NCBI GenBank assembly: GCA_030522415.1
Contig: CM060124.1
Coordinates: forward strand, 25,727,454-25,791,453
Origin: Channallabes apus
Lineage: Eukaryota; Chordata; Actinopteri; Siluriformes; Clariidae
Reading direction: 5' to 3'
Length of the DNA: 64,000 bases
Shown: piece by piece, positions 43,439 through 55,228 of the stretch
How the letters are laid out: the number at the start of each line of letters is the position of its first letter
Position numbering within the stretch: position 1 is the stretch's first letter
Made by a program: the position numbers and the translations under genes
The notes under the pieces: model-generated
What the model saw: the letters and a program-made list of their open reading frames with translations, nothing else
Database searches by the model: none
What the model was told of the DNA's origin: nothing

Positions 43439-44743
43439 GGGCTGCTTTTCCCAAAAGCATCTTAAGCCTAAGTAGTTCGTAAAAATTATCGTACGAATGA
43501 TCTTAATATTACAGTCTGTTTCCCAAAACCATCGTAACTTAAGTAGCACTTGAAAATCTTATATAAGCACTTGATAATCGTAAAGCCCTAAGTGCATCGT
43601 AAGGAGACAGAATTATGAGCGCCCCTGCTGGACAACCGGCAAATTGCACCTAAAATTTACATCTCTTCAAAGTCATTTTTCATTTTATATGTACGTATAT
43701 TTTTTATTCATTTCTATTTTCTACTCATTACACAATTCAATATACAAATTAAAAATGAATAAAGAAATAAAATAAAAACGACATAATTAATGTTAGAATG
43801 AAAAACAAAGTACACTGTGGTATATGGACTTTTCGAGGGTACAGTACAAATGTATTTAATAGAAAATATTTAATGTGCTTTTAAGATGACACAAATAAAG
43901 GATGACTTGCTGGTGTGCATGAAACCCAGCCATGTATTTAACATGTCTTGGTTGAGCATCATGAAGTCTCATCTCGACTACATTCTCTTCCTCCACCTCT
44001 TCATCTTCCTCCCTGATGTCCAAAGGCATTCTTGCCCTCACTGCAATGTTGTGCAACATAGCTGTTACTGTTATTACAGCACAGCACTTTTGTGGCACAA
44101 AGAGAGCTCCACTTCCTCTAAAATAATATTAGTTTCTTCTTTTTGAAAAATGTCTTTTCTTTGTTTTTTGATTTCAGCCATTTTGCTAATTTCTCCACCC
44201 CTGGGTCTGTGCTAATTTAAAATGTTCTCCTATTAGCAAATGCACTTCAGGTGAAGATAATTATCTTCAAGGCTAAACTATTAAAAAATAAATGTAAGAG
44301 CTTATTTATTTATGTGCTTATTTATTTATTTTGATGTGAGATAAGCAATTGTGGATAAAGAAATTGATAAATAATTCTACTTAAATAATTAAGGTTTCAT
44401 ATAACTATCGAAAATTATGCTGTTAGAACAGTTAGAATTTGTTTTATGCGAGATTGGACCAAGACAGTGTTTTTACAGAACGACATTTCAAGTTAATTTA
44501 TGTTTTTAAACTTGCTCAAGAAGAAATTACAGGACTTTAATGTTATTCAAGTTGAATATACTGTACATTCACGCAAGTAGACGAAACAGAAATCAAAGCT
44601 TAGAAGAATTGCTAAAACAGCATGTGCAACAATGACGAGCCATTCTACAACGTGACATTTCAGCACGTGGCCAACAGACATAACCCTAAGACTCTAAACC
44701 TAACCCTAATGACTCCTACAGTAAGTAGCACTTAAAGCAGGGC
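43439..44743 (-). mobile_element. PIF/Harbinger remnant
   Basis: The left end 'gggctgcttttcccaaaagc' is typical of fish Harbinger elements. The right end is weakly complementary (reverse complement 'gccctgctttaagtgctact'). A transposase C-terminal piece lies inside on the minus strand. Interrupts a tandem array. Boundaries approximate. Confidence 0.6.
43856..44098 (-). pseudogene. Harbinger transposase C-terminal fragment
   Basis: 80 codons. MPQKCCAVITVTAMLHNIAV matches the HARBI1-like transposase segment around the last catalytic residues (family CAVLHNIA), followed by the usual acidic tail (EEDEEVEEENVVE). The DDE core upstream is missing. Harbinger transposases act with a Myb-like partner, which was not found here. 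It is a fragment, not an active gene. Confidence 0.7.
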
Positions 44744-44756
44744 AGATCTTCACTTG

Positions 44757-45030
44757 TACACAACTAATTGTACACAAATCTACACCTGGAGTAATCTACA
44801 GGTAAATCTACTACTAAGCTAATCTATGGAATGAATCAACATCTGGAGTAATTTAAGAGTAAATCAAAACATCGACTAACCAGCAGGTAAATATAAAACT
44901 GTTGTATCCTACAGGTAAATCTAAACATGGACTATTCAATGTATAAATCTACAGCTGGAGTAACGTGTGGGTAAACTACAGTATACATCTGGACTAACAC
45001 ACAGGTAGATCTACACCAGGAGTAAGACAC
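44757..45030. repeat. degenerate ~30-bp tandem array, right part
   Basis: Same unit as 43262-43438: 'ctacacctggagtaatctac', 'aacatctggagtaattta', 'ctacagctggagtaacgtg', 'catctggactaacacacagg'. Confidence 0.65.
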
Positions 45031-45744
45031 AAGCACATCTCCTGTCATTTTTTCGCCCCTAAAATTAATTTCTGAACATGCATGAATGAAGCAGGTCCCA
45101 TATTAAATAATTACATCCCTTCACAAATTGGCTGCACTTGGCAAGCAGGAGATAATGGCAAGGTTTTCCTCTCATCCCAACCACAAAAAGGTGTCTCTTC
45201 ACAATGACCATTAGATGAACTAATTATTATTGATTGGGCGCTTAAAGAATCAATGCGAATCGATATGAAAAAAAAAAAATGAAAAAAAAAACACCTGCAA
45301 ACCGCAAAGCATGGAAGGCACCCATGTGTCAGAACGATAATGATTTAGAGGACAGAAGAAGAAAAAAAAAAAAGTCAATAAAAAGAACCATTGTTTACTG
45401 GCTGGAGGACTTGAAAGAAGCCGTGGCTCTGAGTGACGGAGGCTGAAATGTAATTCATGTGTGAAAGCCTTCGTCGAACAAAAGCCCTACTTCAGATTCT
45501 GCTTTCACACTAAGCAACTTCAGGATATTCACTGACAGGAGTAGCCTTTCAGAGGCCAGAGAGAGATAGCAGCCTTGGGACACCAAATTGAAATATTAAA
45601 ATAGTTGTGTCATCACTCTTTGTATTTATGAGTAGCTAATTAAAAAAAATTGTCATACTTGCAGAAAGTGACAAACAACTAAAAACATTGAAATAATGTC
45701 AATTAAAGTAACCATGAAAAAATCTCTTTTTTATATACTTGCAC
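45031..45744. other. unique DNA, possible conserved block 45110-45270
   Basis: 45110-45270 has 'actaattattattgattggg' and 'ggagataatggcaagg', a regulatory-like texture. Poly-A runs at 45270-45290 and 45360-45373. No gene. Confidence 0.35.
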
Positions 45745-45903
45745 AATATTAATACTACTATATTTATTCATATGCATATTTACTCTTATAATTGTACACC
45801 ACTATTGCTTGTGTAGCTTGCACATAAGAATTTCACTCACATGTACTTTACTGTACCAGTGTACCAGTAACGTGATGTGATAATAAAAGTGATTTGATTT
45901 GAA
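45745..45903 (+). mobile_element. LINE 3' UTR fragment
   Basis: 'cttgcacataagaatttcac' and 'gtgataataaaagtgatttg' are typical of 3' ends of fish L2/Rex-type LINEs (short AT-rich tail after AATAAA). No coding part remains. Confidence 0.6.
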
Positions 45904-45999
45904 CCATGCCTATGTTTCCTCCTATAGACAAGCTATAGATGGTTAATTCATCCATGCTAGTTTTGATAACTTGCAAACTTTTTATCTAATTAGCTGGAT

Positions 46000-46296
46000 A
46001 AAAAATGGAAATGTGCACTAAATATTGAGCCATGGTTTATGAAAAATAGTCAAATGTAAAGTCAGGTTGCTAGCAACAGTTTTGTAGTAAACTTTTGCAG
46101 GAATATTTTTATTCAGTTAGTTAAATTCAAGTCTACTACTACTACTAATAACAATAATAACATAGCTATTACTCACCTTGACATTATTAGCCAAACAAAG
46201 CTTATTAGCTATTCAACAATTTTGCTAACCTAGCCAAAGTTGCTAATTCTACAACTAGCTAATTATTCTTAGTAGTTGTTCCATGTTTGAGAATTT

Positions 46297-46335
<39 letters not shown>

Positions 46336-46667
46336 GTGTGTGTACTGTATGTGTCTTTGTGTCCATGTCCAGTTGACCATTTAATTAGCTGGTTATCATA
46401 ATGTTAGCTTAAAATAAAAATAAATAAATAAATAAATAAATAAAAAGTGAAATATGTAACTATTGTGCCATGTTGTATGATCCGACTTCTTGTCTGGGAA
46501 AAACTGAGGTAATTCAACATCTATGAAGAATAGTCAAATGAAAAGTCAGGTTTCTAGCAACAGTTTTGTAGTAGTGGAATATTTTTATTTAGTTATTTAC
46601 CCTTAAATGTATCTACTACTACTCCTACTACTATTATTATTATTATTATTATTAATAATAATATAAA

Positions 46668-46701
<34 letters not shown>

Positions 46702-46728
46702 ATTGTTGTTTTTATTATTAGTAGTATT

Positions 46729-46765
<37 letters not shown>

Positions 46766-46947
46766 TTGCTATGACTCACCTTGAGATTATTAGCTGCTAA
46801 TAAGCGATTTATAAATTCTGCTAACCTATCCAAAGTTGCTAATTCTATCAGTTAGCTAATTATTTTTAGTAGTTGTTCCATGTTTGAGAATTTTTCATTG
46901 TGTGTGTGTGTGTGCGCGCGCGCTTGTGTGTGTGTGTGTGTGTGTGA
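46000..46947. repeat. tandem duplication of a ~450-bp segment with microsatellites
   Basis: Segment A (about 46035-46336) and segment B (about 46515-46947) share ordered blocks: 'aatagtcaaatg', 'ctagcaacagttttgtagta', 'gctattactcaccttga', 'aaagttgctaattcta', 'tagtagttgttccatgtttg' and a GT repeat. B contains a large (ATT)n array at 46630-46763; A has only a few such units. Confidence 0.8.
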
Positions 46948-47455
46948 TTTTTACTCCACATGCTTCTAAACGCAGGCAGATCCACTTTAGTTTAGCAAAT
47001 CACATCGTGTCATGTCCAGTTGAGCGTCCCATCCGTCAACGTATCAATTAAAGCCGGCACAGCCCCGTCGGTGTCCAATCTCAGGCAGCCCTCTCGGGAT
47101 TTTTCCCAACTTACACACTCATTTCAGGCTTCTGAATAATTCAAGCAGTGTCCCTGACCTCGTATTAAAGGGTGCAGAGATAAATAATTAGCCGTGTTAT
47201 AGGCTCGATAAGCAAGTCGATGATAAACGGGTCAATACTGGGTGGAGTGCGGAATGTCTGCACAGGAGACGACGGATTTTAACAGAAGGTCAGAGCTCTT
47301 TATGCTGTTTAACTGTGGGTGATGCTGCAGAAGTCTACCTAATGTTAGCTATATGATATGGTTGATATGGTCCCATGGTTGATGTGAAATATATAATTAT
47401 ATAGTTAACAGCATATACAGTATGGTGAAAGATTGAAGGACATAAAAATATAAGC
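46948..47455. other. unique DNA, possible conserved block 47000-47300
   Basis: Balanced composition with 'ataaataattagccgtgtta' and 'gtcaacgtatcaattaaagc'. No open frame with recognisable motif. Candidate regulatory sequence. Confidence 0.35.
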
Positions 47456-47459
47456 TTTT

Positions 47460-47700
47460 GTTTAATGAATCTCAATTTTTGCTGAGGCACAGAGATGGTG
47501 CTGTAGGTTCCAAACTTTGCACCAACAGCATTGACAGCATTGGGTTAACCCTCCAAGCCGGTGGGGGTTTTGTAACGGTGTGGAGAATGGTTTGGCACAC
47601 TTTGGGCTCTGATCAGTCACTGCTTGAATGCCACAGCCTATTTAATTATCTTTGTATAGCACATAACTCTGAGTGCATTATGCTAGCCACTGAACAACAT
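47460..47700 (+). pseudogene. Tc1-like transposase fragment
   Basis: ESQFLLRHRDGAVGSKL, LTLQAGGGFVTVW and WHTLGSDQSLLECHSLFNYL follow the order of a fish Tc1 transposase around the first catalytic aspartate (family DESRFLLRHSDG, VQAGGGGVMVWG, SWHTLGPLVPIE). The leading Asp-Glu is gone and the fragment ends before FQQDNA. Inactive. A different lineage from the copies at 1183 and 3106. Confidence 0.7.
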
Positions 47701-48935
47701 ACTGTATGGTTGGCTTCATGTGCTTTGGAGAAAGTAAGTGCAGTACAATTAATTATTTTGTAATCTTGATGCTTTAGCCAGCTTGTTAATACTGGCCAGT
47801 TAGCTAGCATTAGATACACTGAAAGGCTTTGTAGATGAATTATTTATAAACATTCATAAATATTCACTATCTGTATCAAACACTTTGCTAATAAGCACCT
47901 CTTAGTGAACACAGAAGTATATCTCTGCATTTATTCTGGCTAAGCAAAGTCAAAGTTAGCAAAAACAGTTCACACTGTAGCATATAATTAGCATTAATCT
48001 ATTGTAGTCGGTCTGCTTCGTCCTTTACAGTGCAAAGCAAATCCGCCTCTGTGCCCTCGAATCTACAGATCGATGTGGTGCTACAAGATAAAAATGGATT
48101 CATTGATCGCCTAAAATGAGCCACAACTTGAGCCCCATTGTTTACTCATGACTGGCGCCCCTCACTTAACCCTCCTCTAGTGTGCACTACACGCTGCCTC
48201 TGGCCTGGCTGTGTTTAGATTTATTTAGAAATCCCTCAATCTCTTCATCTCACCGACGATTAATTTTAAGTGGACTATGTAGCCTACTAATGTAGGGAAC
48301 AGAATGAGGGGCTTACAATAAAATACCATCATTGATGCACTGTGTCCCAAACCACACACACATTGTTTACTTTATAGTCCACACTGTGGACATGTCCCAT
48401 ATGATTTCATCCTATTCCTTGTAAGAGCCACTTCAACACTATTATTGAGTAATGGGGACACGTCACTATATTGGCCATATATACACACACCCTATCAGCG
48501 CGCTGCGGATTTGTCCTAAAATACATGTCCTTTTCACTACATTGTATATAGAAAATGCATTTTATTTTCTGTCCGCTGTGGACTCTTTTACACACCTTAT
48601 TCACTATATAATCCATCATCATCAGTTGACTACTGGTATGTTCCAAACCATATGGACTATTCTAACATTCAAGAATACATCCAGTGGTTTGGATGTAAGA
48701 TGTATGATTTAATATCCAAACCATATGGACTATTATTCTTATTCATATGGACAACAACATTACAGAGATGGTCATAATTTCAGAATTAATTTCCTATTTT
48801 TATTACATTTAAGTGTGTTAAACAACTCAGAACATGGTCCATCCCCCCCCCCCCCCCCCAAAAAAAAAATGATACAAAAATATAAAACACATGACTGACC
48901 AGGCGTTTTCCAGGTGTACCATGTGAGATCACTCA
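47701..48935. other. AT-rich DNA, no gene seen
   Basis: A homopolymer junction (poly-C then poly-A) occurs at 48843-48868. The 48200-48720 stretch may be a diverged hAT-type repeat ('actatgtagcctactaatgt'), not provable here. Confidence 0.35.
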
Positions 48936-49272
48936 CTCACTCACTCACTCACCCATCGTCTATTCTAGGGATGTGCAGCTCACTTCTCATATCTTCCGGT
49001 CCCAAGCATTCATTCTTTTGTGACCAGAAGACTCATGAGAAGAACAATGAATTGTTCATGAACGACCCATCACTAGTCTGTACCACTTCATCCCGTTTGC
49101 AGGGTCACGGACATACACACATACACATGCACATTCCCACACTATGGGTAATTTGGCAATCCCGATTTGCTTAATATGCATATCTTTGGACTGTGGAAGG
49201 AAACTGGAGAACCCGAAGGAAACCCACCAAGCATAGGGGGAACGTGCAAACTCAATGCACGCAGATTACACC
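48936..49272 (-). mobile_element. diverged DANA/Mermaid-type SINE containing a hAT MITE
   Basis: A (TCAC)n tail, 'gtaccacttcatcccgtttg', 'gcatatctttggactgtg' and 'aacccaccaagcatag' follow the SINE order. The tail region is interrupted by a 110-bp insertion. Confidence 0.8.
48966..49075. mobile_element. 110-bp hAT-type MITE
   Basis: Ends TAGGGATGTG and CCCATCACTA (imperfect inverted repeat). Flanked by the 8-bp sequences GTCTATTC (48958-48965) and GTCTGTAC (49076-49083), matching at six of eight positions. The 8-bp duplication is the hAT hallmark. Confidence 0.6.
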
Positions 49273-49351
49273 GTGGTAGATTCCTAAATAATTCAAACCT
49301 CTGAAGGTGTACTCATGGAATGACCATTGGTTTGCTTGCTTGCACGGTTGC

Positions 49352-50422
49352 CAGCAAGTTACTGTTAAATTAACAGTGTCTTGCTGTTGTTGAAATTTAC
49401 AGTTTGTTGCTGTTTTTGAAAATACAGCATGAAGCTGTTATTTTCTACATTAACAGTAAATTGCTGTCAAAAGAATTAACAGTTAATTAATGTTATTTTT
49501 TTCTATGTGTAATACTGAGAAATGGACTGCTAATAAAAAAAGGTTAAATTATTTTCCTAGATATTTAATTGATTTGCTAAAAAACATGTTTTAGTACAAT
49601 GCACAAACATTAAAAATGTAACACAATGCAGTGTAACTTCAAAACTTGCTTTATTATACCTATGAAAAACAAAAGCCACTTTTAATCACAAGATATTACT
49701 AAAATTAGTGGCTGTAGACAGTATTCAAAAATGAACACCTGAAAAAAATTGTGCGATTAACACACTAAAAGCATGTTTTTGTCATGAGTGAAGAGTATGT
49801 GTAAGGTGTGTGTGTGGTATATCAGTGAATGAGTGGCTTCACTTATACAGTATGGCAAGTCCCACTCGAAGTCCATTAGCTTTTTAAGTAGACTGGCAAC
49901 CCGAGTGTTGACTGGTTTCTTCTTGTGGGTGACCTTCCTTGTGATAGGACGTTTCCACTCTTGGTGCCTTTTTCAGGGTTTATACCAATGAAGCGCCTGA
50001 AAAACAAATGCGTACATTCAGAATTAGTGTGGGTAAAAGTTTACATAACAAGAATGTGAAGAGAAATTAATACATGAATCTAAGCATCTAACCTCTGAAT
50101 GAATTCCAGTGTGCATCACAGTGCTTAAAGGGACTACTACTGTACTTACTGGACTACTGCATTGTTGCCCACATAACTGACATGCAAACATGCTGACAAG
50201 TGACCACAAAAAAATGTACTAATGTTCATGTCCTATAAACTGTATGAAGTGTCCTTTAGAATAATCGTCCTCCTCCTCTTTCACCTTCTCCTACTTCTTT
50301 CACTTGCATTTGTGGTTTTATGTCATTTAAACAGTTAAAGTGTGAAACTTTCCCACTGAAATACACTAACAAAATGCAGGACAATTTTAACACCACCATT
50401 ATTAATTCAGTTTCTGATCACA

Positions 50423-50465
<43 letters not shown>

Positions 50466-51437
50466 TGTGTATATTATTTGTTTCTTTTTAACTTTTGTGA
50501 TTCGTCTTTTTCTTAATTTTCCTGATTACCTCAAAAAATCTCAACAACAAAAAATCTCCACTAAAATAAAATGGCCATTAGCCTGCTGTACTACATTAGC
50601 ACTACAATACGAACCAACAACACTACACTTTTGAACAGGAATTATTCTTACTAAGTATTCAATCGTCTGACTTATTCTATCAAACTAACTTTGATCGAAG
50701 CAATCCAAAATACAGCCAACATTAAAGAAACAAAACAGCAACATTAGTACAGAAAAACTCCCCTCAGAATACAGTTATGTACAAATTAGAACAAGCTTAC
50801 CCAAATTTACAAGCACTGTTACCGAAATAAACACCGTGCAGTGGACTGTTGTGTCTAATATACATTTAAGGTATATTAGGCAATAAATGAAAAGATAGCA
50901 AGCTAAACATAGCAAACGAGATGACGATAAATTCAGCGTGCTATTGAGACATAAATATCACTTTGTTGCTACGGTGTATAAAGGCAGACGAGTTTATAGT
51001 ATATGATGTTTAATTGAACTCACCTTATAATCGGGAATATTTGAATGGGAAATCCAGCTCCACTCTATGAAGCAGTTAGCACGTTGACGTATTTAGAACT
51101 GAAATGAACGTATAAAATGTTACAATATCAGCTTCCACAATTATTTGCAATTGCAAAGGTGTGTTTTGTTTAAAAAGAGCAAGGCAAATGTGCACTTACC
51201 AGTTAAGTCTCAGAATAAAGATGGATGAAAATCCACATGTGCTCTGCAGTTTCCTGTTCCCGAAATACTGTTAAGTACTGTTTTTTGGCCTTCGTGCAAT
51301 AAATACGCTAAAATCCTGTTAAATTTGGCTACATCATTTCACCAACCGTAAAAAAACAGCAATACACTGCTTTTGAGCAAAACAGGATTATACTGTTAAA
51401 TTTTTGCCGTGAATTAACAGCAATTTTTAACAGTGCA
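49352..51437. mobile_element. candidate DNA transposon with AACAG-rich ends
   Basis: The left end (49352-49510) and right end (51330-51437) are both dense in ACTGTTAA, AACAGT and TTGCTGTT words in opposing orientation. The right end reversed starts CACTGTTAAAAATTGCTG. Exact termini and target duplication were not resolved and no transposase was found. Confidence 0.45.
50225..50527. repeat. duplicated segment, copy 1
   Basis: 303 bp from 'ttcatgtcctataaactgta' to 'cctgatt', repeated in direct orientation at 53217-53503. Differs by one base seen (ttttaac/ttataac) and the length and purity of a TTTC array. Confidence 0.95.
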
Positions 51438-51898
51438 GGTTAAACCAAAATACTGATCAAAGAGCTGTCTACTGGAGAAAAGCAGCCTGTTTTAAATCTG
51501 AATAAAGACGGGAAATTGATCAAGGAAAAAAATTATTCTCATAGGGCTTAGCCCATAGCAGCTGATTGATTTAAGACATCCATAGAAACATTCTTTCTGG
51601 TAATTTCCAGAGAAATGCATTCAATCTCATCTGGGAGAAACTTCATAATGAAAGCAATTCGACCCAAACAAAAGACAATTACCCATTTTGATTGTAATTG
51701 ATAAGCAATTTCTTTAGCAGATCACCCAATGTTTGGGTGGGCAAAATTATTGGAACAGATGAAGCTAAAAGCATTTATCATTTCGTTGCATATCTCAATT
51801 CATGACTCTTTTTTTCCTCTTTGAATCCCTTCAGCATATAGTAAAATAAAAAATAAAAAAATACCCTGCTGTTATATTATAACAATATACTTGGAGGG
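51438..51898. other. AT-rich DNA, no feature seen
   Basis: No coding or repeat signal. Confidence 0.4.
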
Positions 51899-52268
51899 AA
51901 CTGTCGGTGGTGTAGTGGTTAGCACTGTCGCCTTGCACCTCCAGGGTCTGGGTTCGATTCCCCGGCCAGGCTCGATTCCCGTCTCTGTGTGCATGGAGTT
52001 TGCATGTTCTCCCCGTGCTTGGTGGGTTTCCTCCGGGTACTCCGGTTTCCTCCCACAGTCCAAAAACATGCAGATTAATGCAGCTAATTGGTGTTCCCAA
52101 ATTGACCATAGTGTTTGAATGAGTGTGTGTGTGTGTGTGTGCTTTGCGATGCATTGGCACGCTGTCCAGGGTGTACCCTGCCTCGTGCCCAGAGTCTCCT
52201 GGGATAGGCTCCAGGTCCCCGCGACCCTAAATACAGGATAAAGCGGTATAGAAGATGAATGAATGAAT
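51899..52268 (+). mobile_element. DANA/Mermaid-type SINE, nearly full length
   Basis: Begins 'ctgtcggtggtgtagtggtt' (head slightly altered), B box intact, body and (GAAT)n tail at 52255-52268. No clear target duplication. Confidence 0.88.
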
Positions 52269-52299
52269 GTCTTAGCATGGGGCATCATGGGGTCTTGTA

Positions 52300-52430
52300 G
52301 ACTTTCACATCTAGTCGACATCTGTGGAGTTTGCATGTTCTCCTCATGTTCGGTGGGTTTCCTTTTACAGTCCAAAAAACATGGTGTTTCCAAATTCCCC
52401 GTAGTGTGTGACTGTGTGTCAGTGTGTCAT
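52300..52430 (+). mobile_element. SINE body fragment
   Basis: 'tgtggagtttgcatgttctc', 'ggtgggtttcctttt', 'ttccaaattccccgtagtgt' match the DANA/Mermaid body; head and tail absent. Confidence 0.7.
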
Positions 52431-52508
52431 TGTGACAGGTCACCACACCGGCAGCCAGAAATATTGTGACATTTGTATAAGTCTTATAATGCTGTGCACT
52501 TCTTGTCT

Positions 52509-53160
<652 letters not shown>

Positions 53161-53216
53161 CAGAGAGAGACTGGGTTCTTAGTTTTGCTGTTTACAAAGT
53201 GTGTACTTTGTGGTGT

Positions 53217-53503
53217 TTCATGTCCTATAAACTGTATGAAGTGTCCTTTAGAATAATCGTCCTCCTCCTCTTTCACCTTCTCCTACTTCTTTCACTTGCA
53301 TTTGTGGTTTTATGTCATTTAAACAGTTAAAGTGTGAAACTTTCCCACTGAAATACACTAACAAAATGCAGGACAATTATAACACCACCATTATTAATTC
53401 AGTTTCTGATCACACTTTCTTTCTTTCTTTTTTTCTTTCTTTGTGTATATTATTTGTTTCTTTTTAACTTTTGTGATTCGTCTTTTTCTTAATTTTCCTG
53501 ATT
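53217..53503. repeat. duplicated segment, copy 2
   Basis: 287 bp, direct repeat of 50225-50527 with a shorter, interrupted TTTC run. Confidence 0.95.
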
Positions 53504-53808
53504 CTTCCTTTCACTTTTTTTCTTTCATTAATTCTAGAATATTGAACAGCTTCATGTACAGTATTGGTACATTTCGATTTTGAGAGGGGGAGAGAGACAG
53601 AGAGATTATCGCCTACATAATGGTGTGTTTAATTCAGTATTTTTACTTCCTGTTTCCTGTCTCTCTCCAGAGGCGGAGCCAATTTATGGCTGTTTTGCTG
53701 CATTTCACCGAGGTCTTAAGGGCGATTGATTACATTTGCCTCTGGGAAAATACTGACGGCTCTGAAATGACCTTGATTGACCGTTGCGCTAGCTCTCTTC
53801 TCTCACAC

Positions 53809-53852
<44 letters not shown>

Positions 53853-54150
53853 TCATTTCGGGCCTGTCTGATTTTCAGGGCTGTTGGGGAACATATGCCC
53901 AGTAATGGGGTTTTGTTTGATTGGCAGGAGAGTATTTAAAGTCCTGCGACTGGAATTTTAATCTCGCTGTGTCGGATAAACATAAAAAAAATGCGCAGAG
54001 GCCATCGCTCAAAGGCCAACAGTGTGCACTTTTAATATAGATGATGAATCCAAGACAATCTGCATATGTAGAGCTTCAGCGGTTTAAAGATTGATGTGTA
54101 ATAAATCTGTAGGTGATTATCACTGACAGTTTCTGGTGGTCTATGTACAT
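53504..54150. other. unique DNA, possible conserved block 53640-54010
   Basis: Balanced composition with 'gcgattgattacatttgcct' and 'ggaattttaatctcgctgtg' around a CA array at 53799-53850. No exon recognised. Candidate regulatory sequence. Confidence 0.35.
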
Positions 54151-54154
54151 CCTG

Positions 54155-54250
54155 TGCATCCTGCAAACTCACAGAACTGAGGTGTCTTGATCCCCAGACA
54201 CTACGGGTGGGAGGCAAATGTGCTAGCCACTAACCCACAGTGCCCACCAG
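54155..54250 (-). mobile_element. SINE head fragment
   Basis: 'gcaaactcacag', 'gtgctagccactaaccca' and 'cagtgccc' resemble the tRNA-side end of the DANA/Mermaid SINE. Very diverged. Confidence 0.45.
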
Positions 54251-54254
54251 TATA

Positions 54255-54600
54255 TACTGTATGTGCAGTGAAATACTTATATGACTGGGTGTTACCTAAA
54301 ATGGAAGAATAGAACAAAAAAAAATCACTACAATAGGGGAAAATGCACAATTAAGCTAAAGAATAAAAATAGTGATAAAAATAAAAATAAAGATAGTGTT
54401 TTCAATTAAGACATGAAATATAGAAAAAAAAAGTAAAAATTCAGGTTAAAATATATACACATTTACAACATTACAAAGTTTAAAAAATAAAGTTATAGAA
54501 TTAAATAGAGTTTTTAATTAAATATAAACTTGAAGCAGAAATATATAAAACATATCAAAATATAGCAAAATATAAAAATTACACAGGAAATATTTATTCA
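54255..54600 (-). mobile_element. possible LINE 3' UTR remnant
   Basis: 'cagtgaaatacttatatgac' parallels 'cagtgaaatgcttatacgac' in the LINE at 58913-60393, followed by a similar A-rich stretch. Coding part absent. Confidence 0.45.
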
Positions 54601-54937
54601 TAAGTACTGGAAAGGAGGCTGTTTTATGTTCTCAACCCAAATCCAGCTTTAGTTAGTGTTCTTATTATAGTGTTCTAGGGCTAAGCCTTATCAATCATAC
54701 TGCTACTGTCATACCCACACATATTTTTACCCTTCTATATCATTTCACTTTTATATCTCAGGGTTTATAATTTCTTTCTGTACAGTGTGTAAATCTGGTA
54801 TAATTTATAGCATTGTATTTTAATTCTATTTTATTTTGGTAGCCCTTGTAAATTTTGTATGGATATACAATATACTGTATATATAATGTATTTTTAATAA
54901 AAAATTTTATAGTATAATATGAAAAATTTAAATATAT

Positions 54938-55185
54938 TGTAGCGTTTTTCGACGCTAGCAGGGAACTTGGAGGAAGAGTGAGCTTACTTGCTCCCCAATG
55001 CAAATGGCTGGGGAGTAGTTTATTACTCTCAGCACAAGCACACATACACAGGTCAAGCACACACACATACACGCACCCAACTTGGCCGAAGCCACTAACC
55101 TAAACACACTTCTCTCTCATGGTAGACACAGAGAAAACCCCCGCAAAGCATGACGGTCTTCAGCCGCCGGCCCGCCCACGCCACA
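54938..55185 (-). repeat. gypsy 3' LTR
   Basis: 248 bp, preceded on the minus strand by the G-rich tract GGGTGGGGGCAG at 55186-55197. Confidence 0.88.
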
Positions 55186-55228
55186 CTGCCCCCACCCAAG
55201 CTGTGACCGTCCCCGGTCACCATGACTC

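Noticed and set aside
44676..44712. Telomere-like CCCTAA words
   Set aside because: Only two or three interrupted copies; not a telomeric array.
29145..52118. Recurring 60-100-codon open frames containing CSPRAWWVSSGYSGFLPQSK or its opposite-strand counterpart
   Set aside because: They coincide exactly with SINE copies on either strand. The frame stays open because the SINE consensus lacks stops; there is no protein gene.
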